Shown here one piece after another: positions 8,715 to 18,414 of a stretch of DNA of 64,000 nt; positions within the stretch are counted from its first letter, which is position 1, and the number at the start of each line of letters is the position of its first letter. A program made the position numbers and the translations under genes. The notes under the pieces were generated by a model. The model ran no database searches. It saw only the letters and a program-made list of their open reading frames with translations, and had not been told where the DNA came from. This DNA is from JAFGLZ01 sp964622545 (GTDB lineage Bacteria; Planctomycetota; Phycisphaerae; UBA1845; JAFGLZ01): assembly GCA_964622545.1 (NCBI GenBank), contig CAZUQM010000016.1:70683-134682 (forward strand), read 5' to 3'.

Positions 8715-9935
8715 ATGACGAAGCACTCGCTACTCCTCGTCGGATTGATCGCCGCGACCGGATGCAGCCAGACGATTGAGCGCACCGTCACCGTCCAGGC
8801 CGGCTCGAGCCATCGCAAGGACACGCCGGTGTGCGCGAAGATCGACTTGCCCAAGAGCATGTCGGGTGCGACGGGCACGGCCTCTTACAACGGCACACCC
8901 ACACCGGCCCAGGTCGTCCGCGATGGAGACGAGCCCGCCCGCGTCATGTGGGTCATCGACGACCTCCCGGCCGGCAAGGAGCGGACGTACACGCTCAAGC
9001 TCGGCTCGGCCGTCTCGCCCGGCACGCCGTCGTTCCGATGGAAGGACTCGTCGAAGGGCGCGGTCACGTCGATGGACCTGTTCTACGGCGACCGGCCTGT
9101 CATGCGGTACATGCACACGCCGTTCGACAAGACCAACATCGAGCTGACCAAGAAGCCGTTCCACCACGTCTTCAGCCCCGACGGCAGCACCCGTCTGACG
9201 CAGGGCGTGGTGGGCAAGAAGCAGCGGAAATACCCCCACCACCGCGGAATCTACTTCGGCTACAACAAGTGCACGCTGGCCGACGGCCAGACCTATGACG
9301 TGTGGCATGCGCACAAGGGCGAGCACCAGATTCACAAGGCCGTGCTGCAAGAGATCACCGGTCCGGTCGCCGGCGGGCACGTCGTGAAGATCCATTGGTG
9401 CGATCGTCAGGGCAAGGCGTTCATCGAGGAGCAGCGGACGCTGATGGCGATCCGGCAGTCGGACGGCCATATTCTGGTGCACTTCGCCTCGACGCTGATG
9501 CCGACGCGCGGGCCCGTCTCGTTGAACGGTGACCGTCAACACGCCGGGGCGCAGTGGCGCTCGGCCGAGGAGGTCGCGTTCCACGAGAAGACCACGCGGT
9601 ATCTACGGCCGGCCACGTGGGCACAGCTTCCCGAAGACAAGCAGATCAACACGGATGAGCACAAGGACCTGCCCTGGAACGCCATCAAGATCTTCGTCGG
9701 CGGCAAGCCGTTCACGGTCGCCTATCTGACCGACCCGAACAACCCGGACGGCGCGCGCTTCTCCGAGCGGCTGTACGGTCGGTTCGGGGAGTTCATCCCG
9801 TGGGAGCTGAGCAAGGACAAGCCGCTGCACCTGGAGTACCGATGGTGGATCAGTGACACGCACGACATCACGCGTGAGCAGATCCAGAGCACGTACGAGG
9901 ACCTTGCGAGCCCGCCGCAGGTGAGCGTCCATTAA
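8715..9935 (+). CDS. DUF6807 (PmoA-like) family lipoprotein
   Basis: A 406-residue protein whose ATG at 8715 follows GGAGGA at 8703-8708. The N-terminus is a lipoprotein signal (SLLLVGLIAATGC), so it should be anchored in a membrane and face the periplasm. The rest matches the DUF6807 family, often called methane oxygenase PmoA although it is not the methane monooxygenase subunit. Typical marks are FSPDGSTRLTQG, a YPHHRGIYFGYN motif, DVWHAHKGEHQIH, and a C-terminal EYRWWISD. These proteins are common in planctomycetes and often sit among sugar-degradation genes; the reaction is unknown. The stop codon shares bases with the stop of the convergent fusion gene (TTAA). Confidence 0.78.
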   Translation: MTKHSLLLVGLIAATGCSQTIERTVTVQAGSSHRKDTPVCAKIDLPKSMSGATGTASYNGTPTPAQVVRDGDEPARVMWVIDDLPAGKERTYTLKLGSAVSPGTPSFRWKDSSKGAVTSMDLFYGDRPVMRYMHTPFDKTNIELTKKPFHHVFSPDGSTRLTQGVVGKKQRKYPHHRGIYFGYNKCTLADGQTYDVWHAHKGEHQIHKAVLQEITGPVAGGHVVKIHWCDRQGKAFIEEQRTLMAIRQSDGHILVHFASTLMPTRGPVSLNGDRQHAGAQWRSAEEVAFHEKTTRYLRPATWAQLPEDKQINTDEHKDLPWNAIKIFVGGKPFTVAYLTDPNNPDGARFSERLYGRFGEFIPWELSKDKPLHLEYRWWISDTHDITREQIQSTYEDLASPPQVSVH

Positions 9936-12900
9936 GGCGTGGGGGGCGGCGGTTCGGGCGGGCCGCCGCCGAGCAAGGCCTGCAAGGTCAGGCGGAGGCT
10001 CCGCATCGGTCGCCCCTCGAGCTGGGGTTCGCTGAGCGGACCGCTGATGGCGATCTCCATCAGCTCGCGGCTGGCGCCTTGGGCGATCTCGGTCAGCAGA
10101 GGGATCTTCGGCAGACGGTGCGGGCTGCCGGTGATGAACAGCAGGTTGATCTCCTGGCTGTCGAGGTCCATCGTGCCCGAGCCCAACATCGACAGCGACT
10201 GTCCCCATAGCTCGATCCTGTCGAACATCAACCGACTGCCCTGGAGCGTGTAGCGGGCGTCGGCCTCGTTGAAGGCGTTCACGTCCGGGATCGTGATGTT
10301 GAGCGTGCTCAGGATCGCCAGAACGATGGGCAACTGGTACATCTCGGCCTCGCGAAGCCGCACCGTTCCCCCGCCGCGCAGCGCGTTCGGATCGCCCGCC
10401 TCGCCGGCCAGATAGAGCCGCCCGTCAACCAGGCCCGTCGCGTCGGTCTTGGGTTGGTCCTCCTCGCGCGTGGAATTGAGGAACGGACCGAGCGACATGT
10501 CATGCACGAGCATGTTGAGGGCGTAGCGGGTCCGGCCGCGTGAGAAGTCGATCTCGGCGTAGCCGGCGGCCTGGCCGTCGTACGTCTTGCCCCGCAGGTC
10601 GCGGAGGTAGAGACGATTGCTGCCCGCCTCGCGGACCATGCTGCCGACCACGTCGGTGAGCACGCGCTGGTTCACCGCCACCCGGTCGAGCTCGAGCCGG
10701 CCGTCGACGGTCATGGCCGAGCCGTCGGCGACGGCCGTGCCCTGGCCCCGGACGCACCCTTTGAGCTGCGTGGCCTCGAAGCCGAGCTTGAGCGTGGCGT
10801 CGCGCAGGCCCAGACGACCGCGGTAGGTCCACCGCGCGGGTTCGTCGGGCCCCTGCTGATAGGTCAACTTTTCGAGGTCGAGGTCGAGCACCCCTGTGGG
10901 CTGAAGCGCGTCCCAGGTCGAGCCGAGGCGATCCGGCAAGGCGGCCCGCACGGTATCGGTCAGCGGCAGGCCTTCGACCTGGAGCCGGATCTCTCCCCGG
11001 CGGTTCGGATCGGTCAGCAGGACCTGGCCGTCGAGGCGCATGCGGCCGCCGTTGTGCACGCCGGACAGGTCGGTCAGCTCGAGGCGGTCGTCGGTCAGCC
11101 GGACGCGGCCGGTCACCTCGCTGAGCGGCAAGGGTAGCGATTCGTAGCAGACCTCGATGCCGCGGGCCTCGATGGTCGTCTCGTGGGAAGTGCGGCGCTG
11201 CTGGCCCTGGCCGCTCCAGCGGACGTCCGTGCGGAGGTCGACGACGCCCTTCGGGGAGAAGGTCTTCCACCGATCCCGCAACGAATCGGGCAGGGCGCCC
11301 AGCAGCTCGTCGTCGAGCTGGAGCCGTCGGCAATCCAGGCCCAGGCGGGCCTGGGGGCCCTGCTCGGACTGTGCGAACCGACCGTCGATCGCGATGGTGG
11401 TCGGGCCGTGCCGCCCGCGAAGGCCTTTCAGCACGATGTAGTCGGGTCGGATCGTGACGACGCCTTCAAGGCCCGACACCTCGTACGGCAGGTCGCGATA
11501 GCAGACGCCGACGTCGCGGAGGTGCGCGGCGACGTCGTAGGCCACGCCCTGCTCTCGCGACGGCATGAACACGCGGCCGACCAGATCGACCCGCCCTTGC
11601 GGGCGCAGCTCGGCGAGCTGCTCGCGCGACGCCTCGGGCACGGCCCGGCTGAGGTCGTCGTCGAGGGCCAGGTCGGCGGCCTCGAGGCGGAACTCGACGT
11701 TTCGCTCGTCCTGGGCCCCACCGTAGCGGGCCATGCCGTCGAGGCGGACGGCGGCGTCCCCGTGCATGCCGGTCAGGCGGGCCACCGTGATGCGGTCGTT
11801 CTCGACGACCATCCGCCCGCGGACGTGGTTGAGCCGATAGGGGAAGCTCTCGAAGCAGGCCGTCGCGTCGATCAGCTCGGCGTCGATGTGGGTCCCGATG
11901 GGCAGGACGTCCTCGGCGCTGTCGGCGTGGGGCCTGCCGACCCAGGCGGTGAGGTTAGCCAGACCGACCGGCTCGAATTGGCGCCACACGGCGCGGAACC
12001 GCTCGGGGATCGCGTTGAAGAGCTCGGAGTCCAGAGGCACGGCTTCGGCTTGGATGTCGAGGCTGAAGCCGGTCTGGAGCTCAGGCGCGCGGAGGTAGCC
12101 GTTGACGGTCACGAAGGCCGAGCCGTGATAGCCGGAGATGTTCTCGATGAAGATGCCGTCGGCCGTGAAGCGTGCCCGGCCCGAGATGTTCCGCAGGCGG
12201 TACGGGAACCGGCGGTAGCTGGCCTCGCAGCCCAGGGGCGTCATGGTGCCCCGCAGCAAGACGCCCATGTCCTTGCCGGGCGACTTGAAGAGCGTGAAGT
12301 CGATGTCGGCCCGTCCACGGGGGTCGAAGTCCTCGAAGAAGGCGTTGACCTTGTCGATCGACCGGATGAAGCGCAGGCCGGCCGGGTCGTTGGGGTCGGG
12401 CAGCACGATGCCCTCGGCGCGGATGTGGATGTCGAAGCCCGCCTCCTCCAAGGGTCCGGCGTAATCGGTGACCTCGGCGCGGACCTGGCACGGCGTGTTG
12501 TTGATCTTGCCGGTGAAGTCGGCGGTCGACTCGGTCGGAGTCAACGTCAGCGTCCCGGCCACGTCCGTGAGCTGAAGGAATCGCTTGGAGGCCTGCGTGG
12601 TGGGTCGCTCCTCGGAGCTGGTTGGCACGGACAGCTTGATGCCGTGCATGCGAATGGTCGCGCGGCTGCCGCGCTTGCTGTCGTAGTTGATGTTGTCGGG
12701 TCGGATCTGCCCGGCGATCTCGAGCGTCTCGAGCCATTCGGTGTAGCGCTGGGGCAGGGAGGCCTTGATCGTGGTCATGGGCAGGGTCGGCAGCTCGCCG
12801 GTGTAGGCGCCGGCCTTTCGGTTGTAGTAGAGGCGTCCGTCCTCGGTACGCTCGCCGGACTTGCGCCACGGGATGACGTAGGTCTCGAGGCGGTGCGGAT

Positions 12901-14890
12901 CGGGCAAGGCCATCGCGCTGAGCCGGATCTCGGGCTCGGCGAGGCGCTGGTCTCCGCGGATCTCGACGATGCGGACGCGGGCGTTGCGGATGTGGATTAC
13001 GGGCATCTGGGGCTTGGCGGGCTTCTCCTTCTTGGGCGGGGGCGGGAAGAGCGCCTCCCAGTTGTAGGTGTACTTCGGATGCGCCGTGTTCTTGACGATG
13101 GTGACGGTCGGCTCGTCGGCCAAGAGCGATTTGACGTCCAGCCGGCCGGTCAGCAGGCCGAGCGGCTCGTGCTGGAGCTGGAGGGTCACCGCGGCGAAGA
13201 CCTGGCGCTCGCGGCGTGTGTTGGCCGTGGGGTCGATGTCGACATCGGGCGGCAGCGCGATGGTCACGTCGCGCAACGACACGCCGCCGAAGAGGTCGAA
13301 GCTGGCCTGATCGATGCGGACGTCGCCGCCGGTGAAGCGCTCGAGGAAGGCCACCGCCTGCTGACGGATACGCTCGTCGCTGGTGTAGTGCTGATAGCCG
13401 TAGTATCCGGCGGCGAGTGCGAGCAGCGCCGCCATCGCCAGGCGTCCGCGCCACAAGGGCACCGGCTTTCGTCCGTAGCGCGAGGGCGCGAGCTGCCGCT
13501 CGAGCCAGGAGGTGGGAGCATGGTCGCCGGTGCCCGGGGCGGTGGCGGGCGTTTTCGGTCTCCAGGCGGGCCACCTCAGGCCGATCAGCCCGCAGAGGCC
13601 CACGGCGGCGATGACCTCGATCAGCGGCATGGCCGGCAGGCGATAGCGGATGCTGCCGACGAAGAGCATGTGTAGGAGGGTCAGGTAGATCGCCGGCAGG
13701 AGGAGGTAGAAGAGGACCGCGCGGTGCCGCCGCCAGGTCACCAGGCCCACGATCGCGAGGGCGACCACGCCGAGGGTCCACGCCCCGCTGATGAGCCACA
13801 CCCCGGTGGATTGGGCCTCGGCGGCATGGGGGAACGGGTCCCACGTCCGGCCGGCCTTGACGAGGGCCAGGCGGAGCACGCGGACCGGATCGGCCCACAT
13901 CGCCTTGAGGGCCTCGTTGCGGAACCAACGATTCCACTCGGCCTCGCCCAGCTCGTGGGCGGGCATGTCGCGGGTGAAGCCGAGATTGCTGCTGCCGTCG
14001 GCCCGGGGTCCCTGACCGTCATAGAGGCTAATGCCGGTGCGGGTCGTCAGCAGGATCGGCTCGCCCAGGACGCGCTGGTTGCGCAACGCCCACGGGGTCA
14101 GGGCCGCGGCCAGCAGCAGGGCCATCAGCACGAAGCCGGCGAAGTTGCCGATCGCGCGGCGGGCGGTGACGGCCACACAGAGCCCCCACAACGGCAGCAA
14201 GGCGGCGACCGAGGGGCGAAGGTAGACGAGCACGACGAAGAGGAGCCCCGCCGCCAGCCATCGCCACGTCCGGGAGCGACCGTCGGGGATGCCCAGCGGC
14301 CAGGCCACCGCCCAGAATGCCGCCAGCGCCGCGACGAACAGGGCTTCGGTCAGCAGGAGCCCGCTGAAGTAGACGAGGTAGGGATCGAACGCCGCGGCCA
14401 GGCCGGCCAGCCAGCCGACGCGCAATCCGCCCAGGCGCCAGGCCAGGACCGCGATGAGCGGGGCCACGAGCGCCGCGAACAGGCCTTGTGCGATGCGGAA
14501 CCACCACGCGCCGTTCGGCTCGTCGACGGTCGGCGAGAGCAGCCAGGGGTACAGGGGCATCCGGGTCGCGCGTCGCCCGTCCAGGTCGACCAGGCCCTGA
14601 CCGGCGGCCAGGTTCGTCGCGCACGTCCAGTAGTCGCGCTCATCGGGGAAGACGAGGCCCGCGTCGGTCGGCTCGGCGGCGCTGGTCCAGCGATAGACCG
14701 ACCAGCCGACGCGGAGGGCGGCGGCGATCAGCCAGACGGTGACCAGGCAGACGAGGACGGCCGTCCACGCGCGTTGCCGGTGTGGGGGCGAGGTGCCCTG
14801 CGATGTGATCTCGTGATCCGTCACGTGCAGCCATTCCCAAAGCGCGTCAGGCCGGGCCCGTCGGCCAGGCGTCGCTGCCAAACCTATCAT
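9932..14890 (-). CDS. Fusion: polytopic GT-C glycosyltransferase plus AsmA/TamB-like protein
   Basis: One unbroken 1652-residue frame. Residues ~40-455 are a multi-span membrane region with the hallmarks of GT39/GT83 (ArnT/PMT-like) transferases: an acidic FPDERDYW motif after the first helix, RMPLYPWLL, and FSGLLLTEALF. A further single membrane helix (~490-508) precedes a long periplasmic-type region that ends like AsmA proteins (GEAGDPNALRGGG, LPIVLAILSTLNI, ISGPLSEPQLEG). Within it four repeats of about 120 residues begin near 891, 1013, 1130 and 1246; each has a [AV]-x-[YF]-x-x-x-P followed by a G-x-H motif and an L-x-[DS]-[DET] plus alpha-helical segment. The family context suggests lipid or polysaccharide handling in the envelope. 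The ATG at 14890 has no clear ribosome site; a GTG about 65 bases downstream is an alternative. Confidence 0.82.
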   Translation of the reverse strand: MIGLAATPGRRARPDALWEWLHVTDHEITSQGTSPPHRQRAWTAVLVCLVTVWLIAAALRVGWSVYRWTSAAEPTDAGLVFPDERDYWTCATNLAAGQGLVDLDGRRATRMPLYPWLLSPTVDEPNGAWWFRIAQGLFAALVAPLIAVLAWRLGGLRVGWLAGLAAAFDPYLVYFSGLLLTEALFVAALAAFWAVAWPLGIPDGRSRTWRWLAAGLLFVVLVYLRPSVAALLPLWGLCVAVTARRAIGNFAGFVLMALLLAAALTPWALRNQRVLGEPILLTTRTGISLYDGQGPRADGSSNLGFTRDMPAHELGEAEWNRWFRNEALKAMWADPVRVLRLALVKAGRTWDPFPHAAEAQSTGVWLISGAWTLGVVALAIVGLVTWRRHRAVLFYLLLPAIYLTLLHMLFVGSIRYRLPAMPLIEVIAAVGLCGLIGLRWPAWRPKTPATAPGTGDHAPTSWLERQLAPSRYGRKPVPLWRGRLAMAALLALAAGYYGYQHYTSDERIRQQAVAFLERFTGGDVRIDQASFDLFGGVSLRDVTIALPPDVDIDPTANTRRERQVFAAVTLQLQHEPLGLLTGRLDVKSLLADEPTVTIVKNTAHPKYTYNWEALFPPPPKKEKPAKPQMPVIHIRNARVRIVEIRGDQRLAEPEIRLSAMALPDPHRLETYVIPWRKSGERTEDGRLYYNRKAGAYTGELPTLPMTTIKASLPQRYTEWLETLEIAGQIRPDNINYDSKRGSRATIRMHGIKLSVPTSSEERPTTQASKRFLQLTDVAGTLTLTPTESTADFTGKINNTPCQVRAEVTDYAGPLEEAGFDIHIRAEGIVLPDPNDPAGLRFIRSIDKVNAFFEDFDPRGRADIDFTLFKSPGKDMGVLLRGTMTPLGCEASYRRFPYRLRNISGRARFTADGIFIENISGYHGSAFVTVNGYLRAPELQTGFSLDIQAEAVPLDSELFNAIPERFRAVWRQFEPVGLANLTAWVGRPHADSAEDVLPIGTHIDAELIDATACFESFPYRLNHVRGRMVVENDRITVARLTGMHGDAAVRLDGMARYGGAQDERNVEFRLEAADLALDDDLSRAVPEASREQLAELRPQGRVDLVGRVFMPSREQGVAYDVAAHLRDVGVCYRDLPYEVSGLEGVVTIRPDYIVLKGLRGRHGPTTIAIDGRFAQSEQGPQARLGLDCRRLQLDDELLGALPDSLRDRWKTFSPKGVVDLRTDVRWSGQGQQRRTSHETTIEARGIEVCYESLPLPLSEVTGRVRLTDDRLELTDLSGVHNGGRMRLDGQVLLTDPNRRGEIRLQVEGLPLTDTVRAALPDRLGSTWDALQPTGVLDLDLEKLTYQQGPDEPARWTYRGRLGLRDATLKLGFEATQLKGCVRGQGTAVADGSAMTVDGRLELDRVAVNQRVLTDVVGSMVREAGSNRLYLRDLRGKTYDGQAAGYAEIDFSRGRTRYALNMLVHDMSLGPFLNSTREEDQPKTDATGLVDGRLYLAGEAGDPNALRGGGTVRLREAEMYQLPIVLAILSTLNITIPDVNAFNEADARYTLQGSRLMFDRIELWGQSLSMLGSGTMDLDSQEINLLFITGSPHRLPKIPLLTEIAQGASRELMEIAISGPLSEPQLEGRPMRSLRLTLQALLGGGPPEPPPPTP

Positions 14891-15006
14891 ACTAACAAGA
14901 CAGGGCCGATTTCAGGAGGGGCGGCGATGGGGCCCTACCGACCGCGGAGGAGGGATTGGCGGCGTGCTCCGCAGAGGCGGGGCCGCGCGGGCGTGCGGTG
15001 CCCGTG

Positions 15007-15861
15007 CTACTCCTCGACGATCAAGGGCCTGAGCGTGTTGTAGGCTAGCTGGAGGCCTTCCTCGAAGCGATCCTCGGAGAAGACCTCGTCCTCGTGCTCC
15101 ACGGCGATGCCGCCGTCGTAATCGATGTCGTAGAGGGCCGAGAGGAAGGCGGTCCAGTCGATCTGGCCCCAACCGGGCACGCGGAACCGCCACCAGCCCT
15201 CGGAAAAGATGCCCTCTCGTCGGAGCTTGTCGTCGTCGATCTCAGTGTCCTTGGCATGGACGTGGAAGATCTTCTCGCCGTATTCGTGGACGAGGCGGAC
15301 GTAGTCGATGTGCTGGAAGCAAAGGTGCGAAGGGTCGAATTCGAGTCCCAGGGCGGGCGAATCGACGGCCTCGAACATCATGTCCCAGCCCTCGGGCCGG
15401 TACGCGACGTTCGTGCCCTCGAACGGATACCCGCGGAACCCCGACCAGTTCTCGAAGGCGATGCGGAAGCCGCGATCCTCGGCCATCGTGGCGACGGGAC
15501 CGAAGGTCTTCTTGAACGCCGAGGCGTGCTCGGACAGGGAGCTCTCGGGCAACCGTCCGACCAGCGCCGAGATGACCTTGCAGTCGAGGGCATCGCCAAG
15601 GTTCATCACCGCGGCGAAGTGTTTGCGAAGGGCGCCGGGTTTGCTGGCGATGTGGTTTCTATAGGACCCCAGCGACGTGACCTCGATGCCGGCCTGTTCG
15701 AGCCGGTCTCTGGCTCCGGCACAGCGGGTCTTGGCGGCCGTGGCCGAGCTGGGCGGAGGGTCTCCCCAGCTATCCGCCTGAAGTTGTAACCCATCGAAGC
15801 CGATGTGGCTTGCCGTCTCCACCATCTGGTCGGTGTACGAGGTGAGGAACCCCAGTCTCAT
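15007..15861 (-). CDS. Sugar phosphate isomerase/epimerase-like TIM-barrel protein
   Basis: A 284-residue member of the xylose-isomerase-like TIM-barrel superfamily (AP_endonuc_2). The N-terminus MRLGFLTSYTDQ and GFDGLQL are typical. The metal ligands expected for this fold are present: a Glu in IAFENWSGF, an Asp/His pair in LEFDPSHL, His in FHVHAKD and Glu in IAVEHED. The DPSHL and HVHAKD signatures are those of the sugar isomerase/epimerase group widespread in planctomycetes. Substrate cannot be read from the sequence. No signal peptide is seen, so it should be cytoplasmic. It lies between the fusion gene and the 3D-domain gene, all on the same strand with short gaps. Confidence 0.85.
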   Translation of the reverse strand: MRLGFLTSYTDQMVETASHIGFDGLQLQADSWGDPPPSSATAAKTRCAGARDRLEQAGIEVTSLGSYRNHIASKPGALRKHFAAVMNLGDALDCKVISALVGRLPESSLSEHASAFKKTFGPVATMAEDRGFRIAFENWSGFRGYPFEGTNVAYRPEGWDMMFEAVDSPALGLEFDPSHLCFQHIDYVRLVHEYGEKIFHVHAKDTEIDDDKLRREGIFSEGWWRFRVPGWGQIDWTAFLSALYDIDYDGGIAVEHEDEVFSEDRFEEGLQLAYNTLRPLIVEE

Positions 15862-15918
15862 GGTCTTCTCGTCCGAATCACGTCGGGGATGTGGCGGTCC
15901 CCGGGGCCGCGCCAGCCC

Positions 15919-16854
15919 CTAGTCAAGGACCTCAACCAGCAAACGCTTCTTTCCCCATTTCTTGGCACGCCAATGCGTGGGGAAGAAGACGTCGATCATG
16001 CGTCCCTTAATGGCGCCACCTCGGTCCACGACGGGCACGGCCTTTCCGTCGGCATAGCCCGGGATGCGAACCAGCGTGTGAAACGGCAAGACATCCGTGT
16101 CGGCGGCGACAAGGTGGCCGCCATTGTACGTCACCGGCAGTCCCGAAGCCGTCTTGTGGTACTTGGCCCAACGCCCGCAGCACTTCTTGCACGGGCAGTA
16201 GGCCGTCACCGTGAACCACAAACGACGCACCTTGCGCTTCGGGCTACCGGCCTTCTTCTTGTCGGCCCGACTCGCGGCTCGGGGCTTCTCGCCCTGCCCG
16301 GCAGACGGCTTGGCGTCGGCTACGGACGGCGAGGCATCGGGCTTCGCGCCTGACGGGGCCTTCTCGCGGGCGTCAGAGGCCTCGGCGTCGGCCAGCACCC
16401 TGGCGGCTTCGCTCAGGGCCGCCTCGAGCTCACGGGTGTTCTCGCGAACCACCCACAGTCGCTTCGTGGAACCGTCGGGGCTCTCGATCCGCACCGCAAC
16501 GCGGGTCTCGACGATCTCGAGATCTGGGTCGTGCCTCTGGGTGTCACCGAGGACCCGCTGGTTCGAGCCGGGGACATAAACCTCGTCGGCCCAAACCGAC
16601 TCGAGCTGTTCGTGCCAGAGCTCCCTGACCGCCGCCGGAACTTGATCCACGATGGTCGTCGGCATCGTCTGGGCACGGGTAGACGTTCTCGACGGGACGG
16701 CCGCGTGACCGGATCCCAGCCACCAGAGAATCGTCAAGGCCGTGGCCACGTTCAGGGCGATGGGCCAACGTCTTCTGGCCAGGCGCCGCAGCCGATCCGG
16801 CCAATCCGACCTCCTACGAGGTGCCAACCACTTCACCGAACGCTTCATCGTCAT
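15919..16854 (-). CDS. Membrane-anchored 3D-domain (double-psi beta-barrel) wall-associated protein
   Basis: A 311-residue protein with GGAGGG just upstream of its ATG. A basic N-terminus and one hydrophobic helix (~31-50) make it a membrane-anchored or secreted protein. A linker rich in Ala, Lys, Ser and Pro (~155-210) leads to a C-terminal 3D domain: VTAYCPCKKCCG, DTDVLPFHTLVRIPGY, PVVDRGGAIKG, and RMIDVFFPTHWRA, with the acidic residues that name the family. 3D domains occur in lytic transglycosylase-like and resuscitation-type proteins and have the MltA barrel fold, so a role in peptidoglycan turnover is likely. The CPCKKCCG cluster may bind metal or form disulfides. Confidence 0.83.
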   Translation of the reverse strand: MTMKRSVKWLAPRRRSDWPDRLRRLARRRWPIALNVATALTILWWLGSGHAAVPSRTSTRAQTMPTTIVDQVPAAVRELWHEQLESVWADEVYVPGSNQRVLGDTQRHDPDLEIVETRVAVRIESPDGSTKRLWVVRENTRELEAALSEAARVLADAEASDAREKAPSGAKPDASPSVADAKPSAGQGEKPRAASRADKKKAGSPKRKVRRLWFTVTAYCPCKKCCGRWAKYHKTASGLPVTYNGGHLVAADTDVLPFHTLVRIPGYADGKAVPVVDRGGAIKGRMIDVFFPTHWRAKKWGKKRLLVEVLD

Positions 16855-17649
16855 GACGTGCCCTCCGTCGCGCCAACCCCGCGGTGAAGGACCCCGACGA
16901 AAACGTTCGAAGACCCAGCGTGGTCCGAACTGAGGTTGACATGGTGCCGCAACTTGCGGACCGAGTCAAGCCCGAGGTCCTTGGATTGAGCACGAACCTA
17001 GGTGGTTAGCTTGTGACAACGACCGTCCGTCAAGTGGAGCTATCGGCTTTGAGATGCGGTGATGTGAGACTGGGGATGAAGCCTCGGCCCGCGCCGGAAG
17101 CTGCATGATACCACCGCTCATAATGCTTGCGTTCATCCTGAACATCGCTTTCTGAGAACGCCCAGCTCGAGGCCACCGACGGCCGACCGGACAGTTGCTC
17201 AGGCCTCTTCCGTGACTGAGTTTATGAGAGGCCCTGTCAGCTTCCTCTGTACCTGTATAGATGCCAATGCACGGCCAAGGTTTGGATAGAGATGCGCAAA
17301 ATTTGCCTTTCCGACGGGTGCAGTCGGTTAGGGTCTTGTGGAAGCGTCGAAGGTCACAGGTAATCGTCCGGACAGGACGGTGCCACAGGTCCTATAACCC
17401 GATGAGCCGGTCGGTGTCGGCAGGGCGCCCTCACGGACCCTGGGGGGGTCCTATTGTGACCGAACTCGGAAATCCGGTTGCACGCCCGAACCACTGGGGT
17501 TAGGGTTGATTCGTGGAGCCGATGTGATTGCGGCGCCACGGCAGATCGATCGGGCCCGCGCGTCCGTAGCGGATCGTGTCCGACCGCCAGCGGAACCCAC
17601 GCATCCACGCCCGGCGGCGCGGCCGGGGTACAACATCGCGAGGACCCCC
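16855..17649. other. ~800-bp intergenic region, nothing recognised
   Basis: This divergent intergenic region separates the 3D-domain gene and the unknown gene at 17650. It is less GC-rich than its neighbours in parts (for example 17250-17320). I found no convincing gene, RNA motif or repeat; it presumably contains both promoters. Confidence 0.4.
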
Positions 17650-18267
17650 ATGGACGTCTTCCTTGATGACCAGCCGTTCGGCATGGAGACGACGCCGGAG
17701 ACAACCGTCGGACAAGTACTCGACCAGGTGCTCCAGCACGTCCGCTCGCAGGGACGTGTCGTCTCGTCGATCCGCTGCGACGGCGTGGAGATCAGCGGCG
17801 AGGAGCTCGACCAGACGCTGGCCAAGCCCGCGAACGACTACGCCCGGATCGATCTCGTCAGCGGCACGGCCGGTGATTTGGCCGTCGATGCCCTCGGGCG
17901 CGTGCAGGCCATGCTCATGGAGCTTCGCCCGAACCGGGAGGAGGCCGTCGAGAAGCTGAACCAGGGCCAGACGTCGGAGGCGATGGAGATCCTGTCGCCC
18001 TATTTCGAGGCGTGGCGGCAGTGCCACGAGGCGGTCTTACAGAGCGCCAAGCTGCTGAACCTCGACCTGACGACCATCACGGTGGACGACGTGCCGCTGG
18101 CCGAGATGTTCGCCGACTTCGCCGAGCAGCTTCGCCAGCTCAAGGAGGCGTTCGAGGCCAACGACCACGTCACCGTCTCGGACATCATGAACTACGAGGC
18201 GGAGAAGACCACGGAGCGCTGGATCGAGCTCATCGATACGGTGAAGGAACGGGCGCGGTCGTCGTGA
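17650..18267 (+). CDS. Conserved-looking hypothetical protein, helical
   Basis: A 205-residue protein I do not recognise. The ATG at 17650 has GAGGA seven bases upstream; longer open sequence upstream lacks a ribosome site. Residues 1-70 look like a small alpha/beta domain with a ubiquitin-like or regulator-like pattern (MDVFLDDQPFG, TTVGQVLDQVLQHV, SIRCDGVEISGEEL). Residues ~75-205 are helical and acidic with regular Leu spacing, suggesting a helical bundle. No signal peptide, membrane helix or catalytic motif is visible, so it is probably cytoplasmic. It stands alone between two minus-strand genes. Codon use looks like its neighbours. Confidence 0.7.
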   Translation: MDVFLDDQPFGMETTPETTVGQVLDQVLQHVRSQGRVVSSIRCDGVEISGEELDQTLAKPANDYARIDLVSGTAGDLAVDALGRVQAMLMELRPNREEAVEKLNQGQTSEAMEILSPYFEAWRQCHEAVLQSAKLLNLDLTTITVDDVPLAEMFADFAEQLRQLKEAFEANDHVTVSDIMNYEAEKTTERWIELIDTVKERARSS

Positions 18268-18414
18268 GTCCGACGGCTCACGGAGCAGGCCGGGGAGAGC
18301 CGTCCTCAGAAGGAGATGGACGGAGCGACCGCCAGGGCTTTCGCCCTGACGAACCGCTCCGCCCGGAAGCTGAGCCGCTGTGGGGGTGGTTTGTGTGATC
18401 AGCGTAAGGGCGGC

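Noticed and set aside
9932..14890. Two separate genes rather than a fusion
   Set aside because: The frame is unbroken through the junction and no internal stop or good ribosome site with start was seen near 13,400-13,560; kept as a fusion but flagged for read checking.
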